Assembly (NCBI GenBank): GCA_948567375.1
Contig: OX419761.1
Coordinates: 53,756,501 to 53,820,500 of the forward strand
DNA length: 64,000 bases
From: Lunularia cruciata
Lineage: Eukaryota; Streptophyta; Marchantiopsida; Lunulariales; Lunulariaceae
Direction of reading: 5' to 3'
Of the stretch, positions 1 through 10,727 are shown one piece after another. Position 1 is the first letter of the stretch, and the number at the start of each line of letters is the position of its first letter. A model generated the notes under the pieces. The model ran no database searches. It saw nothing but the letters and a program-made list of their open reading frames with translations, and was not told the origin of the DNA. Made by a program: the position numbers and the translations under genes.

Positions 1-959
1 TGGGTTTCACTACTTCCCTCTTTCTCTCTTTTAGCTCTCCCATAACCCCTTCCTCCATGGTAAGTGGAATTTGGGCAATTTCTTTGGATGTGACTTCTTC
101 CTCCACAACCAAAACAATTTTTATCATTGAAATTTTTGGCTGGTTGGCCTCCTTTATAGGGATAGTTTCCATTACTCCTAGGCCCTCTCCCTAAATTATG
201 AACCACTTCTCTCTTCTCCCATAGTTGCCCTACATTGATCTTGAGATCTGCAAGTTGTTATGTGATGGTTTGAAGTGGATCCCTTGGTGGAGGTGCAAGA
301 ATTGGAGCAACTACTACTTGTGGTACAACCCTTACCACCAAAGTATTAGAAGTTCCACCATACTTGTAACCTTGAGGAGGATGCACAACTTACTTCACCA
401 CCAAATCACTCTCATCCTCTTCCAAACTCTACTCCATACAAATTGTGATTGTGATAGCTTCAACCTTGGAAGAGTGTTTCTCATATCTCACCTTGCTTCT
501 AATTTGTGGTCTCAACCCTCCCACAAAATTCTTGGTGAGCATGGCTCCTATGCCAATCATAGTGGTCTCCACATCATCCCCACCTTTCCTCAATACTATG
601 CAAAATCTGGACTCTAACTTTTCCACTCTTTCCATATAGACTCTCACTTTCTCTCCATCCTTTTGCTTAAGAAATGTAACCTCACTCATCAATCTCTCAT
701 AACTCTCATCAAGAAGAAAGTTCTCAATGAGTGCTGAAGTCAAACTCTCCCAAGACTCTTCTTGCCCATTTCTCCTCTCTCTCTTTTGGTATTCTGACTC
801 ATACCATGTAAGTATTGCATCCTCAAAGAAATCTGGTAATAATGAGGCCCACTCATTTTTCCTCCTCTCATTGTTTCCTATGCAAGCTCTCTTGAAGTCT
901 CTCAAAAAGGCCTCCACATCTTCTCCATCCTTGCCAAAGAAAACCGAAAGTTTCCCCAT
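1..959 (-). pseudogene. gag polyprotein of element A (decayed)
   Basis: Retrotransposon capsid-type protein. It begins MGKLSVFFGKDGEDVEAF and stays open for about 176 codons to 429, containing the retrotrans-gag-like block with LTWYESEYQ and ESLTSALIENF. Reading then continues in other frames toward the left edge, where a zinc-knuckle remnant (NCFGCGGRSHPKK, final Cys lost) is seen near 60-110. The homologue at 25080 starts at the equivalent Met, supporting this start. Frameshifts at about 430 and further left make it non-functional. Its job would have been packaging element RNA in cytoplasmic particles. Confidence 0.7.
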
Positions 960-1276
960 CTTAGCCCCTCACTATCTTTCTTTTCTCTCAAATTTTTTTT
1001 CTCTTTTTTCTTCTCACTCTATAACTAATAGAGTATGTACATGACTAATACCATTTGAGAGTAATCCACCATAGAGAACACAAAAGGTTCAGGTTGTTCC
1101 AAGATTTCTATAGCAACATCAAATCCTAGAGTGCATATTAATCAAACTCTCATGGATAGTTTATCCATAAGTTGGAAGATTATCTCCATTACTAATCTTG
1201 AAAACTAGTTGATGAAAGTGGTAGTATTTCTATTGCGTCTATAGAAATACTGTACTAAGACTCTCTCCAAGATCTT

Positions 1277-1679
1277 TCACCAAAGTCTCCAAAAGTGCTT
1301 TACTCCACTACACTCATGTCCTTTTGGAAGTCCTTCCACTCCACAAACCTCACACAACTCCTTGGTCTTAGATCCTCTCCCTCCCAATCTTGGTGAAGAA
1401 GGTCCAACATGCAAACCCAAGTCAAGTAAGCCTCTCCATTCCCTCAATCTCTTGCTCTCAAAAGTCAATAGACATGAACTTGCTTTATGTTCCTTCTCTC
1501 TACATTAGAAAGCACTTAGACTCACCTTTTCCTCCAAGTGGTGTAGATTTTTGGATCCTATCAACACTCTCTTCAAATTCTATTCTAAACTCTCTTTTCT
1601 TCAAATCCACCCCTACAATCAATTCAAACCCTTTGAAAACCTTGCATAGCCTCAATTTCCACTCTTGGTGACCCTCCAT
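1277..1679 (-). pseudogene. accessory zinc-knuckle ORF upstream of gag, element A
   Basis: A short ORF between the leader and gag, starting MEGHQEWKLRLCKVFKGF at 1679. The first part is open to about residue 67, then the CCHC region is damaged (KCFLM then stops). After the damage, FESKRLREWRGLL and a Cys/His cluster CEVCGVEGLPKGHECSG remain open to 1277. Element B carries the same ORF (24380-24853) with the knuckle better preserved. I do not recognise the protein. Conservation of the protein, not just the DNA, between two decayed copies suggests it was a real element gene, perhaps a nucleic-acid-binding accessory. Confidence 0.5.
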
Positions 1680-3208
1680 GTTCCCAAGATGAGTCTAAAC
1701 ACTCAAACATGCTTTTTGTTGCTCTCACACTCCTCAAGCATGAGATCTCAACTCTGCAAAATTGACCTTTCCTCACAATGTCTCTAAAATCTCTCAATTA
1801 GTATATCACAATCCTCTAAAATTTTGCACACATGATCACAACTCTAGGAAATCTCTCCCTAAAAATTTCAGGTCTTTGATGAATCCATTTGGCCTAAACA
1901 CTTTTCTATTCAACACACATATTTCAGATTTGGTCTAAAAACCATCCCCCTCACTTAAAAAGTTCATAACTCCTTGTGCAAGAATGATCTCTCCCTAATT
2001 TTTCAGTCAAAAGGTAGGATACAATGCACTTAATTTTCTTGGAAATTTTCAATACAATCCACTAAAAATTGAAGAAATGGCAGACTGTGTACAATTTTCA
2101 AGAGAGCATGTTTACCCTATCAACTTCCAAAACTTTTAGCCCAGTGCACATAGTAGCTCTCACAATAATTTCAAGTTTGCTAACTGAAAGATAACCCAAG
2201 CTATCATGTGTAGAATTTTCAAGTCCAGATCTCAAACTTGAAATTTTGCCCAAAATCACCTTAATCCCCAAAATCTGCAATCCACCTCACACAATTTCTC
2301 CAAATCCTCTCATGTGTACAAGATGTACAAAGTCAACTCAAAGACATCATAATGATCTACATGGCATACAAATGGGTCTTTTTTCTCTAACATAAATTCA
2401 GCTCTCTCCTCTAATGTTTTCTCCACGTGTGCTCTCATAGCCTCCTTCTGCCTAATTTAGAATTGAACGTGGAACATTATCTTGCCTTCTAGAGAGGTCT
2501 TGGCAATGGAACCAAAAAATGTGAGCCAGTTTGTCTTTCACTCAAGATGAACCTTTGATGGCTATTATGGTAGCACAACATAGACTAAGAATGCAAAGAA
2601 CCCCAACTCCATTATACTCCTCCAATGCTAACATTCCAAGACTCAAGACATTGCTCACTAGAGAACTCAATGAGAGAGAGATAGTTGCAAATAAAAGGAT
2701 GATGAGTACCTCCTCATCCCTTGTTTATATACTTGTGAAATAGTCATGCACTAAAGTTACTATTTACCAAAGTAACTCAAGTTACTAGGCTAAAAGTCAA
2801 GTAAAGTCAAGTATAAAGAAATATCTATCCACATGGGCATATTCCACTAAGCATGTAATCTTATCTTGACCCCACAATTAAGTCAAGGATTCCTTCACAT
2901 GGGCTATCCTTGGACTATAGAAGAATCCAAAACAAAACGGCTTGCGGGCCCAAGAGTTTTCAACTCTTTCCTCAAAGCCAAACACCTAGGAATAATACCA
3001 AGTCAATACACTAGAATCCAAAATATTGGTACTCATCTTTTCTATTTCCTCTCAAGTAAGGTCCACTCTATCTTAGCTATGACAAAATTTAGCTAATCAT
3101 GACTAATGTAGAACTATCCTTTATTTCTATATAAATAGTATCTCTCAAGTATTTGTAATACCAAGCTAAATATCATAATACCACACACATGCACAAATGG
3201 GTGTTATA

Positions 3209-3401
3209 GTCCAAGACAATCCCTACCTAGGAACAATTTGGACAAGATTATGTGAGATGCTAATGGGGTTGGATATAGGGATGTGTTGAGGGCCCAAGTG
3301 GAGGAGAATGATCATGAGAGAGTGGTGGAGCAAGCGGAGTCAAAGGAAGCTCAAAATGATCTTGTGAGGGTGGTAGGGCAATAGGAGTTAGAGGAATGTT
3401 G
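3209..3401. other. short unassigned spacer
   Basis: Lies between the end of element A and the repeat block of the methyltransferase element. On the plus strand one frame reads VEENDHERVVEQAESKEAQ, a charged, possibly coding scrap, but it is too short to assign. Nothing else is visible. Confidence 0.3.
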
Positions 3402-4060
3402 TGCGTATATACATCACTACACAACATACACTGCCGTCAACATCATACACTATAGAAGCACAACTTACACATAAGTCATACATAGACTCTAAAGTGCCAC
3501 AAAAATCAGATTGTTTACAACTCTCAAATCAACTCAACTCAGATCAGTACTTGATCTATCACTCTATAAACTACTAATAATTGGGCATTGATTACAATCA
3601 AGCCACACCCACTCTAGCTAAGAGAATCCAGATGATGCTCACCGGCCTCTATCCACCATAGCCAAGAACTCAAAGGCTCAACATCAAAGAAGTGAGCTCC
3701 ATGGAGTTGCACTTCGAAAGTATACCCTTTGACTCAAGCTAGGTCTAGAACCCTAATGGTCCCATTGAGAACACACTCAATGGTGAAAATGGTGCAAAGT
3801 GACAGTGGGCCCCATTGTGAAGTCAGTATCCCAAACACAAAATCTGACTGTCGGAAAGTAGTATATGGGAAATTGCTTAAATATCTCTAACTACTATCAC
3901 TGCAACTCTAGTGTTTGAGCAATCTAGATGTGACACTACAAATGACGTGACAATTGTCATACGTATATATATCATTACACAACATACATTGCTATCAACA
4001 TCATACACTATAGAAGCACAACTTACACATAAGTCATACTTAGACTCTAAAGTGCCACAA
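3402..4060 (-). repeat. 3' LTR region of the methyltransferase element, with flanking 101-bp direct repeats
   Basis: The core 3503-3952 matches the 5' LTR at 31289-31723 on the right side of the composite; both start TGTCACG and run to CAATCTGATT on the minus strand. A 101-bp sequence lies on both sides of this core (3402-3502 and 3960-4060), both copies ending in GTGCCACAA on the plus strand. Just inside the second copy is a purine tract (minus-strand CTAGGGAGGCAAT, 4061-4073) that looks like a polypurine tract. The 3' LTR could therefore begin at 4059 or at 3952; the 5' LTR lacks the 101-bp unit. Confidence 0.55.
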
Positions 4061-4221
4061 TTGCCTCCCTAGTTGGCGGTTAGGTCCCTCTAACTCCAGA
4101 TAGCCATCTATTCCAAGTATATGGTATATCCTATGATGGGCAAAGATCAGAAGGTTGGGTGCTATGGAGCCCCATTGTTAGTCACTTATCTGCAATCTAT
4201 ACCATATAAAGAATGAACTAG

Positions 4222-4357
4222 TTATAGATCAAGTACATCTAGGACATAACTATTGTCCTTGAGGAACCACCATGAGGGGAAAAGTCATACATGCTATATG
4301 CCATCCTCTTGAATAGCTATCACACACTAACATAGTAGCAGCTCCACCAGAAGAGTT
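4222..4357 (-). pseudogene. C-terminal PHD finger of the methyltransferase element (second half)
   Basis: The frame leaving the integrase ends LRCMLCGS at 8068-8085. After the insertion it resumes at 4357 as SGGAATMLVCDSYSRGWH and then LCPRCT (minus strand). Joined, this matches the C4-H-C3 layout of PHD zinc fingers (CxxC, CDxC, H, C, CxxC). One zinc ligand (the second Cys of CDxC) is Tyr here, and one in-frame stop lies just before LCPRCT. PHD fingers usually read histone H3 tails, so an integrase-linked PHD finger could guide integration, by analogy with chromodomains of chromoviruses. This is inference. Confidence 0.6.
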
Positions 4358-7300
4358 GTGACAACCCGACAAATATCACTTTTGCAATAATCAGGTAAGT
4401 AAAGTTTGTTCCCGTAGGGATACTGGTCAAAAATGTCTAAATACAAAGTCAAATGTAATAATGTAGTTCTTCTTGGTTGCATCTTTAATCTCTTAGGTAG
4501 AAACCACACCCAAAAGAGAGTAACAAGCTCAAAATCTTGACAACTTGTCACAAATGCACACTCCTTAATCACAACATAGCAAATTCTGTCCAAACAAATC
4601 TTGATTGTGATGATTCAGATTCTCTCGAAGACGACACTTCACTACAAAGACAACTTTGCCTCAGAATTATGTTCCACCCCTCCACTAAAGGCACAGCTTC
4701 CTCAATCAAAATTGCTTCACATCAACTCAACACTGCACTCACAAATGTAGAATACTACCAACACTACAATTTCTCTCAGATCTATCAAGGGATTGCTCCA
4801 ATTGCACTTCACTCAAGATCAAACTCACAGAATGAAGATCAAGGCTACAGAATCCAACATCCACACTAACTTGCACTTTGAAATTTTCCACACACTCACA
4901 AACACACACAAAAAGTTGACACTCGGAATTAAGCTCAAGCGACAAGCACTGAAAACAACACTTCACTTTATCTATCTTCAGAAATATGAATATTGAACAA
5001 CATTTCACTGCAAATGCCACTCTTAAATAGTGAAGCAAACTACAATTCTAATAAAAATACCGTTCTATAACAACTCTTTTAACCTGTAGATCCAAATTGA
5101 CAATGCAACCCTTCATATCTCCCGCTTCAAATCTCAATTTGTTACTACTCCGATCCAATGTCTACCTCTTCATTGGCTTTTAAACCCGATGATCGTCCTA
5201 TTTCTTCTCCTTCTTTGGGTATATCCGATTCTACCAAATCCTTCACTATTTCTACTACTTCTACACTAGGAACTATAATTAAGCTCATGGGTAATCTATC
5301 TACTTCCTTATCTCTCAATTCACTCTTCTCTAATGTCTCAAATAACAAGTCCAAAGACACCTAAATTCCTACTTTTGCAACATCAGACTTCCTCTCCTCT
5401 ATCACACTACTCCTAATTCTCTCTAACTCGGACTTGACTTGACATTGTCTCCTACTTCTAACATCTTCTGATCTACTTGCTCCCTTAATCAGATCAGTAA
5501 AGTGTTCATATCCACATCTTTGGCTTTCATCTTCTGAGTTTCCTGCACAAGCAACTTTAACTCGTGTAGACGTGCTTCTTCTAACCTTCCTTCAGCCTCT
5601 GTGCTCAAGATTGCTTGCAATTTTCTTGTAACTTCTCCTACTGATTCCGACTCATAACCTTGAGATTGCTGCCTTCAACTCTTTGCGGTACATCTTCAAC
5701 TCATCTTTGTACTCAATAGCAAGCATCTTCTTCTCCTCTGCATATTGAGAACTCTATAACTCAGCACTTCATACCAGCTTGCACAATCTTTCTTCTTCTT
5801 GATGCCTGACTGCCAACTCTTCTGCCATGCTTGATCCTTCCCGGCTGCACTCTTCCTCAAGCTTTCTAACTCCTGCTCCATTATTGCGGCCATCACCTTC
5901 ACATGAACACTCTCAATGTGCACATCATTGAGCTCCTCTTTCATCTTGGTCAGCAACATTGCTTGCTCTTTCAATTCTTTGGCTTGCTTATGTATTTCCT
6001 TACCTCTTGACTCAAAATCCCTTGCAACTTCTTGAAAGTCTTCTTCTTCAAAACTGCATCCACCCAAAGTTCTTTAGCTTCCTCGTCTCTTCGGGTTACA
6101 CACTCTTGCAAACCCTTCACTTCAACTAGCAGATACTTCACCACCTGCAACTCATTTGTCACCTTCATACGATCTTGGGGAATTACCTTCTGGTGCTCCT
6201 TCAACAATTCCAACAATGGAGTGACAACCTTTGATAGATATAGTATTCCGCCAAAGTTCTCTTCATCTTCGGCTCCATCTTCGTACTTCACCTCTTCCAT
6301 TGGCTCCTTCTGCCAAAGTTGTGATCTTTGCATCTTCAGAGACATTGCTTCCAAGCTTCCTTCTTCTTTACCTACTGAACTTGGCCCCACAAGGTACTCC
6401 TTCTGTCTTTCAGCCCCCTTCTCTTCCACAATCAAGGCTACGCAATGATTTGTCTTTCCTGGTACACTGTCAATCATTGCATGACAAGCTTCACCCACTC
6501 CAACCAATTGCTGAACCTTGTGTTCACCCTCACTCTTGCTTCTAGATTCCTCACTTTGTAAGGTGAGTTTGTCTTCTTTTGAGTCATCTCCTTGAGACTC
6601 TGTCTCCCTTCAGACTCAGTTTCCAATGGTGCTTCTTTCACCATCTTCTTACTCTGCAGAACCAGTCTTTGGATCTTCCTTTGTGCTAGAGGCAACTTTG
6701 CTTCTTTGGGTTTATTGCGCTTCTTCTTTGGGCTTGTGACTTCTTCCATCTTCCATTGTCCCATCCTCAAGAAGTGATCATCACTGGCTCGTAGGTGTGC
6801 CATATATTGTTGCTCTTCTTCATCCACTTCCCGTCTCAAATCAAGATGGAAATGTAACACCATGCAACACCTCTCCTCTGCTGTCAACAAGTTCAACCTG
6901 AAGTAGAAGTGTGCTGCAAACGGTGCAAAATAATGTAGAGGCAAACCAGTCTTCCAATTGACCACTATCTGCCTTGTTTGTTGGTGAAAACACTTCACCC
7001 AGTTCACCTTCACTCCTGCAAACATCTGGTGAAAAAGACCGCTTGCCGCATGTTCATGTAAGTTGTTCATTCTGGTTTGAACATGGCCATTATTGTCTTC
7101 ACAATACTTTGTTTAATCAGGTCCTGATAGTACTCCACCTTGTAACCATTTGTTGTGCGCGGAGCAAAGAACAAATTTTGTATGTCTGCCGTCTCCTCTA
7201 CAATATCACACTTCTGATAGAAGGTGATCCCCGTCGGTTCTCCTGCTTCCTTCCCCAACACTAACCTCCAATCCGACTCAGTCCATTGAGCCGGATTTCC

Positions 7301-8067
7301 TCTCTTCCCCTTGACTTTGGGGCCTTCCTTGCAATTACTGGCAATTATCTCTGCCATGACTCTTGGGAAACTGAAATTCCAGTTCCATGCTAGGAAAGTA
7401 ATACAAAGTCTATTCAAGACTTTGATTCTTGCTACGACGTCCAACATACAAATTGCAAAACTTTGCACTGCCAAAGCGTTCGTGACCTTCTTTGCCATGA
7501 TCTGCTCTCTTGTTCTTTGGCATTGGAAAACTATTCCTTCTCTTGTACAAGACACTCTAACCCCTTCTAGATTTTGGAAAATTTCACTCTCAATTAGCTT
7601 CCTGGCATGCATTACTGTAGGATGACTACTTAGAGGGATAGGAAATCTACTTGATATATTCAACTTGTCCTTGCGCAATTGCAATTTTATATTACCCCAA
7701 ATTGCAATCATTCTTCAATCAATTTCAAAATCAACTTCCTCTTCTTCTGCATGTTGTTGTCCTGTCACTGTCAAGACATGCTTCTTTTGCCTCTGCTGTT
7801 TCTTGAAGTGTACTTTCTTGCCACGTACCAAGGTTGTTAAACAGTCTTTGTATCAGCCTTTGCTTCCCAATCCAAAGATGATGCTCTTTGGACTTCTTTC
7901 TTCATACTCCTCTCTTGAGTACCTCCATCATCGGATCCAAAGTCAACTTCTTCAGATTTCTTCCAAAGACACTCCCGTCCATTCCTTCTTTTGCAATTCA
8001 GCTTTCTTTGCTTCCTTCTTCTCCAAATGCTAATAAACAAAAAAAAACAAAAAATATGGGCACCATA
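4358..8067 (-). mobile_element. unclassified 6-bp-TSD element, copy C4
   Basis: Same family as 17280-20962. The 5' end (right side) reads TATGGTGCCCATA, a mutated TGTGGTACCCACA; the 3' end reads GTCGGGTTGTCAC. It interrupts the PHD-finger reading frame exactly, which fixes both boundaries. The target duplication is degraded (AGAGTT at 4352-4357 against TGAGCC at 8068-8073; the differences include two G-to-A type changes on the minus strand). The copy is about 3.7 kb, like C1. The stretch from 5145 to 4358 is the conserved non-coding tail. Confidence 0.8.
5145..7711 (-). pseudogene. large protein of unclassified element, copy C4
   Basis: Protein homologous to the 508-residue ORF in C1, spread over several frames (7711-7067, 7070-6474, 6507-5971, 6067-5696), so two or three frameshifts. 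Recognisable blocks in order: an N-terminal segment ending MAKKVTNALAVQSFAI; RGNPAQWTESDWRLVLGKEA; FHQMFAGVKVNWVKCFH; a Lys/Glu-rich linker; and a coiled-coil part (EGSLEAMSLKMQRSQLWQ, KKTFKKLQGIL). The C-terminal block (LETLEKSELRDKEVDRLP type) lies at 5360-5145 and ends VDIGSE before a stop. Where C1 has a premature stop this copy reads Gln (KGLQECV), showing that the frame originally ran through. I do not recognise the function. Confidence 0.6.
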
Positions 8068-8995
8068 TGAGCCACATAACATACACCTCAAGCTTGCATG
8101 TACAAGACTAGAACATACGCTCATCCATACATTTGGGTCATCCAAGTCCAAAAATATAGTAGCATCTCGACAAATGGCTGTAGGTAAATCTGGATCTCAT
8201 CCATAGAGTAGGAAGTAAGGAGAGAAGGATGCTAAGGAGGCTTGCCGGCTAAACCAATAGCCCATGGCCAACCAAGGTAATTGGAGATCCCAATCTCCCA
8301 AGTGGCCTCTTTGCAAACCATACTTTTGCAATCCTCTCTTCACTGTCTGAACCACTCTCTCTGCTAAGCCATCTGCCTTAGGGTGATCTTAAGATGTAGT
8401 ATGATGATCAATCAAAGCCTTGTCACATAAGACCTGAAACTCTCCCAAGAACTCTGTACCCTGATCAGTCAAAACCTCAATTGGTGCACCAAAATGACTA
8501 AGAACTCAATCCAAGAATGAGTAAAATGTCCCTTCACTAGACTTTTCAGGAAGTGCCACCAACTCAATCCACTTGGAGAAGTGCTCCACCATCACCAAAA
8601 CATACCGATAATGTCTCACAATCAACGGTAAAGGTCCAACAAAGTCCAAACTCCAACATTAACCCAATCCCATGATAGGTAATGGGCGTATTTGTGGCGT
8701 AGGAGCATTGGATGATGGTCTAACTTGGTCACAAACCACACATCCAATAGCAAATTGATGTACCTTGGTTTGCATACCGTGCCACCAATAATGACTCTAG
8801 AGTAAACTATATGTATGCTTTACTCCAAAATGTCCTAGCTCCTCATGAGCATGACGGACCAACTATGGTCTCTGAGATAGAAGTGGTACTACTTGTACTC
8901 TACTATCCTTCCCTACCCAAAGAAGGTGTCTACCCTCCTATTTGAACTACTTGGCTTGCTAAAGGACACAATCTCTCTTCTTGGCCCCAAATACG
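8068..8995 (-). pseudogene. integrase of the methyltransferase element
   Basis: Gypsy integrase on the minus strand. The zinc-binding HHCC part (HAHEELGHFGVKHTY then CVVCDQ) is followed by the catalytic core with all three acidic positions visible: SLDFVGPLP, VLTDQGTEFLGEF and ADGLAERVVQTVKRGL. The C-terminal part has LPWLAMGYWFSRQASLAS and PYFLLYGWDP. The frame passes directly from DPNVWMSV into the PHD finger with a shorter linker than I would expect, suggesting an internal deletion. In-frame stops break the ORF in several places. The chromovirus at 9012 entered just upstream, separating it from RNase H. Confidence 0.75.
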
Positions 8996-9011
8996 CCACC
9001 CACAACACCAA

Positions 9012-9437
9012 TGTAACAATATGGAGATTAGTAACAAAGTTAGTTGGGCTTACAAAGTAGCACATAACACAAATTAGCCTAGAATATTCCGGAAGTATCT
9101 GGGAAGTTTCTTAGGAAGCTTCTTGGCTAGCTTAGCTTGCACCTCAAGTAAGTAGCTTCTAGAAGGAAGCTCCTAGAAGCTTCCCACTAGCTTAGCTTGC
9201 ATGCCAAGTAGGCGGCTTCTAGAAGGAAGCTTCTTGAGAAGCTTCCCAGTTAACTTGGCTTGCACTCTAAGAAAACGGCTTGAGGAAGCTTCTTGAGAAG
9301 CTTCCTAAGGGCCTTGTATGTTACCTATAAATACCAAAGCCAAAGCTCATGCTAGGCATTCGGAGTTTTCCCACATTCAAGTGTCCCAATGTGAGTTTCT
9401 GTTCTCCTATTTCTCTCTTTGGTCTTGGTTTTTTACA
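9012..9437 (+). repeat. 5' LTR of chromovirus
   Basis: Starts TGTAACAATATGG and ends TTTTTTACA. A TATA-like CTATAAATA lies near 9330. The U3 part contains a degenerate repeated module rich in AAGCTT palindromes, including two identical 22-bp hairpins (10-bp arms GGAAGCTTCT, loop TG) at 9225-9246 and 9284-9305. Confidence 0.92.
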
Positions 9438-9438
9438 T

Positions 9439-9451
9439 TGGTATCAGAGCA
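9439..9451 (+). other. tRNA primer binding site
   Basis: TGGTATCAGAGCA, one base after the 5' LTR, is complementary to the 3' end of plant initiator methionine tRNA, the usual primer of Ty3/gypsy chromoviruses. Confidence 0.85.
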
Positions 9452-9699
9452 AGAATGGGATGGATGGAATTTATGGACCACCAAATCCACTTCTACCAAA
9501 CCATTGGGATTTTCATATCTAGATATTACCCAAGCACTACTTCACACAATTCATCACCTCACGCTTTGGGCAAGATTTTCTACATATGATCACCGTGTTT
9601 GAGGAACCCTTGATACTTCCGGTTGTCACTTATGGAGAAAGGTGGACATGTTGTATCTATGTGTTAATCAATTAGATAAATTGGGAGTAGTAAGATAGA

Positions 9700-10620
9700 G
9701 TAGTAGCTATAGCGGCAATACCGGATGTTATCCTTGCGATGTAGCAACAAATCGAGCACCTTACTTGATTGTTGGATGAAGAAGACCAGCAACAACAAGA
9801 ACACATAGAGAGAGTGCAAGTCTGAGATGGAGAAGATCATATTTGATTTCCAAAACCCAAGGTGTTTCAAGGCAAGAATCTTTTGGGCATAATGATGAAT
9901 ATTGTGTTTGATTGCAAACGTTACTTCAAAGCCACCAATCTTCAAGATGAACGGAAATAGATTCTCTTGGCTTCTAGCCAATTGGATGGTGTGGCAAAAA
10001 TTTGGTGGCAATTCCAAGTAGAGCAAGCTGAATGACAGATTGTTGTACCAATCTTGATATGGATAGAATTCAAGGATGCAATACTTTGTCAATTTTAAAC
10101 TATAAATGCCACCTGAGCAGTACGAGATAAATTGGCAGAGTTGAAGCAGATTGGCTCCGTAAGAGGCTACATCACACAATTTCAAAACATCATCATGCAA
10201 ATTCTAGATATACAAGAAGGAGAAGTTCTAGATCAATTTTTGCGGGGATTGAAGTCACAAACCAAATTGGAGGTGACCATGCAAGAACCACAAAACGTAA
10301 AAGAAGCCATGCAATTGGCTGAGCGCTATTATTCCTTGGTTGCGACAACTTGGTCTTGACCTCAACTTACACCAAGCTTACCAGTACCATACACACGGGT
10401 GGAAGAACCAACACCAATGGAGATTGATGCTATCCAACGAAGGTCACTTGGTGCAGCAAATAGAGAAAGATTGCAACAAAATGGAGGTTGTTTTTATTGT
10501 TGCCAAGTTAGACATTGCATTGCTGAATGTCCACTTAGGAATGGGCAACCTCAACAAGTTGCCCAGATGGAGTTTGTGGAACCAAATGATCAGGGAAACG
10601 AAGAATCCCAATAGGAGATT
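9700..10620 (+). pseudogene. gag of chromovirus
   Basis: Capsid region with retrotrans-gag features: WWQFQVEQAE preceded by LDGVAKI, then KLAELKQIGSVRGYITQF, GEVLDQFLRGLK and AMQLAERYYSLV. The nucleocapsid zinc knuckle CFYCCQVRHCIAEC fits C-x2-C-x4-H-x4-C and lies near 10489-10530 in the ORF 10399-10614. Stops occur in the first half and the knuckle sits in a different frame from the capsid, so the gene is broken. Confidence 0.75.
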
Positions 10621-10727
10621 TCAAGCTGCCTATTGGGAGCTTGATTAGTTCCAATGGGATTGAAGGCTTGACCTATGCAAGTTTGCTTCACTTGCAAGGT
10701 ACAATATTTGATTAGGGTTGTAGGATT

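Larger units (their letters stand above)
1..3208 (-). mobile_element. Ty3/gypsy-type element A, 5' portion
   Basis: Minus-strand retroelement fragment: leader or LTR from 3208 downward, accessory ORF (1679-1277), gag (959 to the window edge). The plus-strand element at 22835-26682 is the same family and aligns along the whole length, including the end motif TATAACACCC at 3208. Protease and later genes would lie left of the window, so target duplications and LTR length cannot be checked. The stretch 1690-3208 holds LTR-like sequence with a TATA-like motif (TATATAAACAAGG on the minus strand near 2725) and no convincing ORF. Several frameshifts and stops mark it as inactive. Confidence 0.75.

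Noticed and set aside
9664-10200. 178-codon minus-strand ORF
   Set aside because: Antisense to chromovirus gag; the plus-strand reading gives recognisable capsid blocks and the minus-strand product matches nothing.
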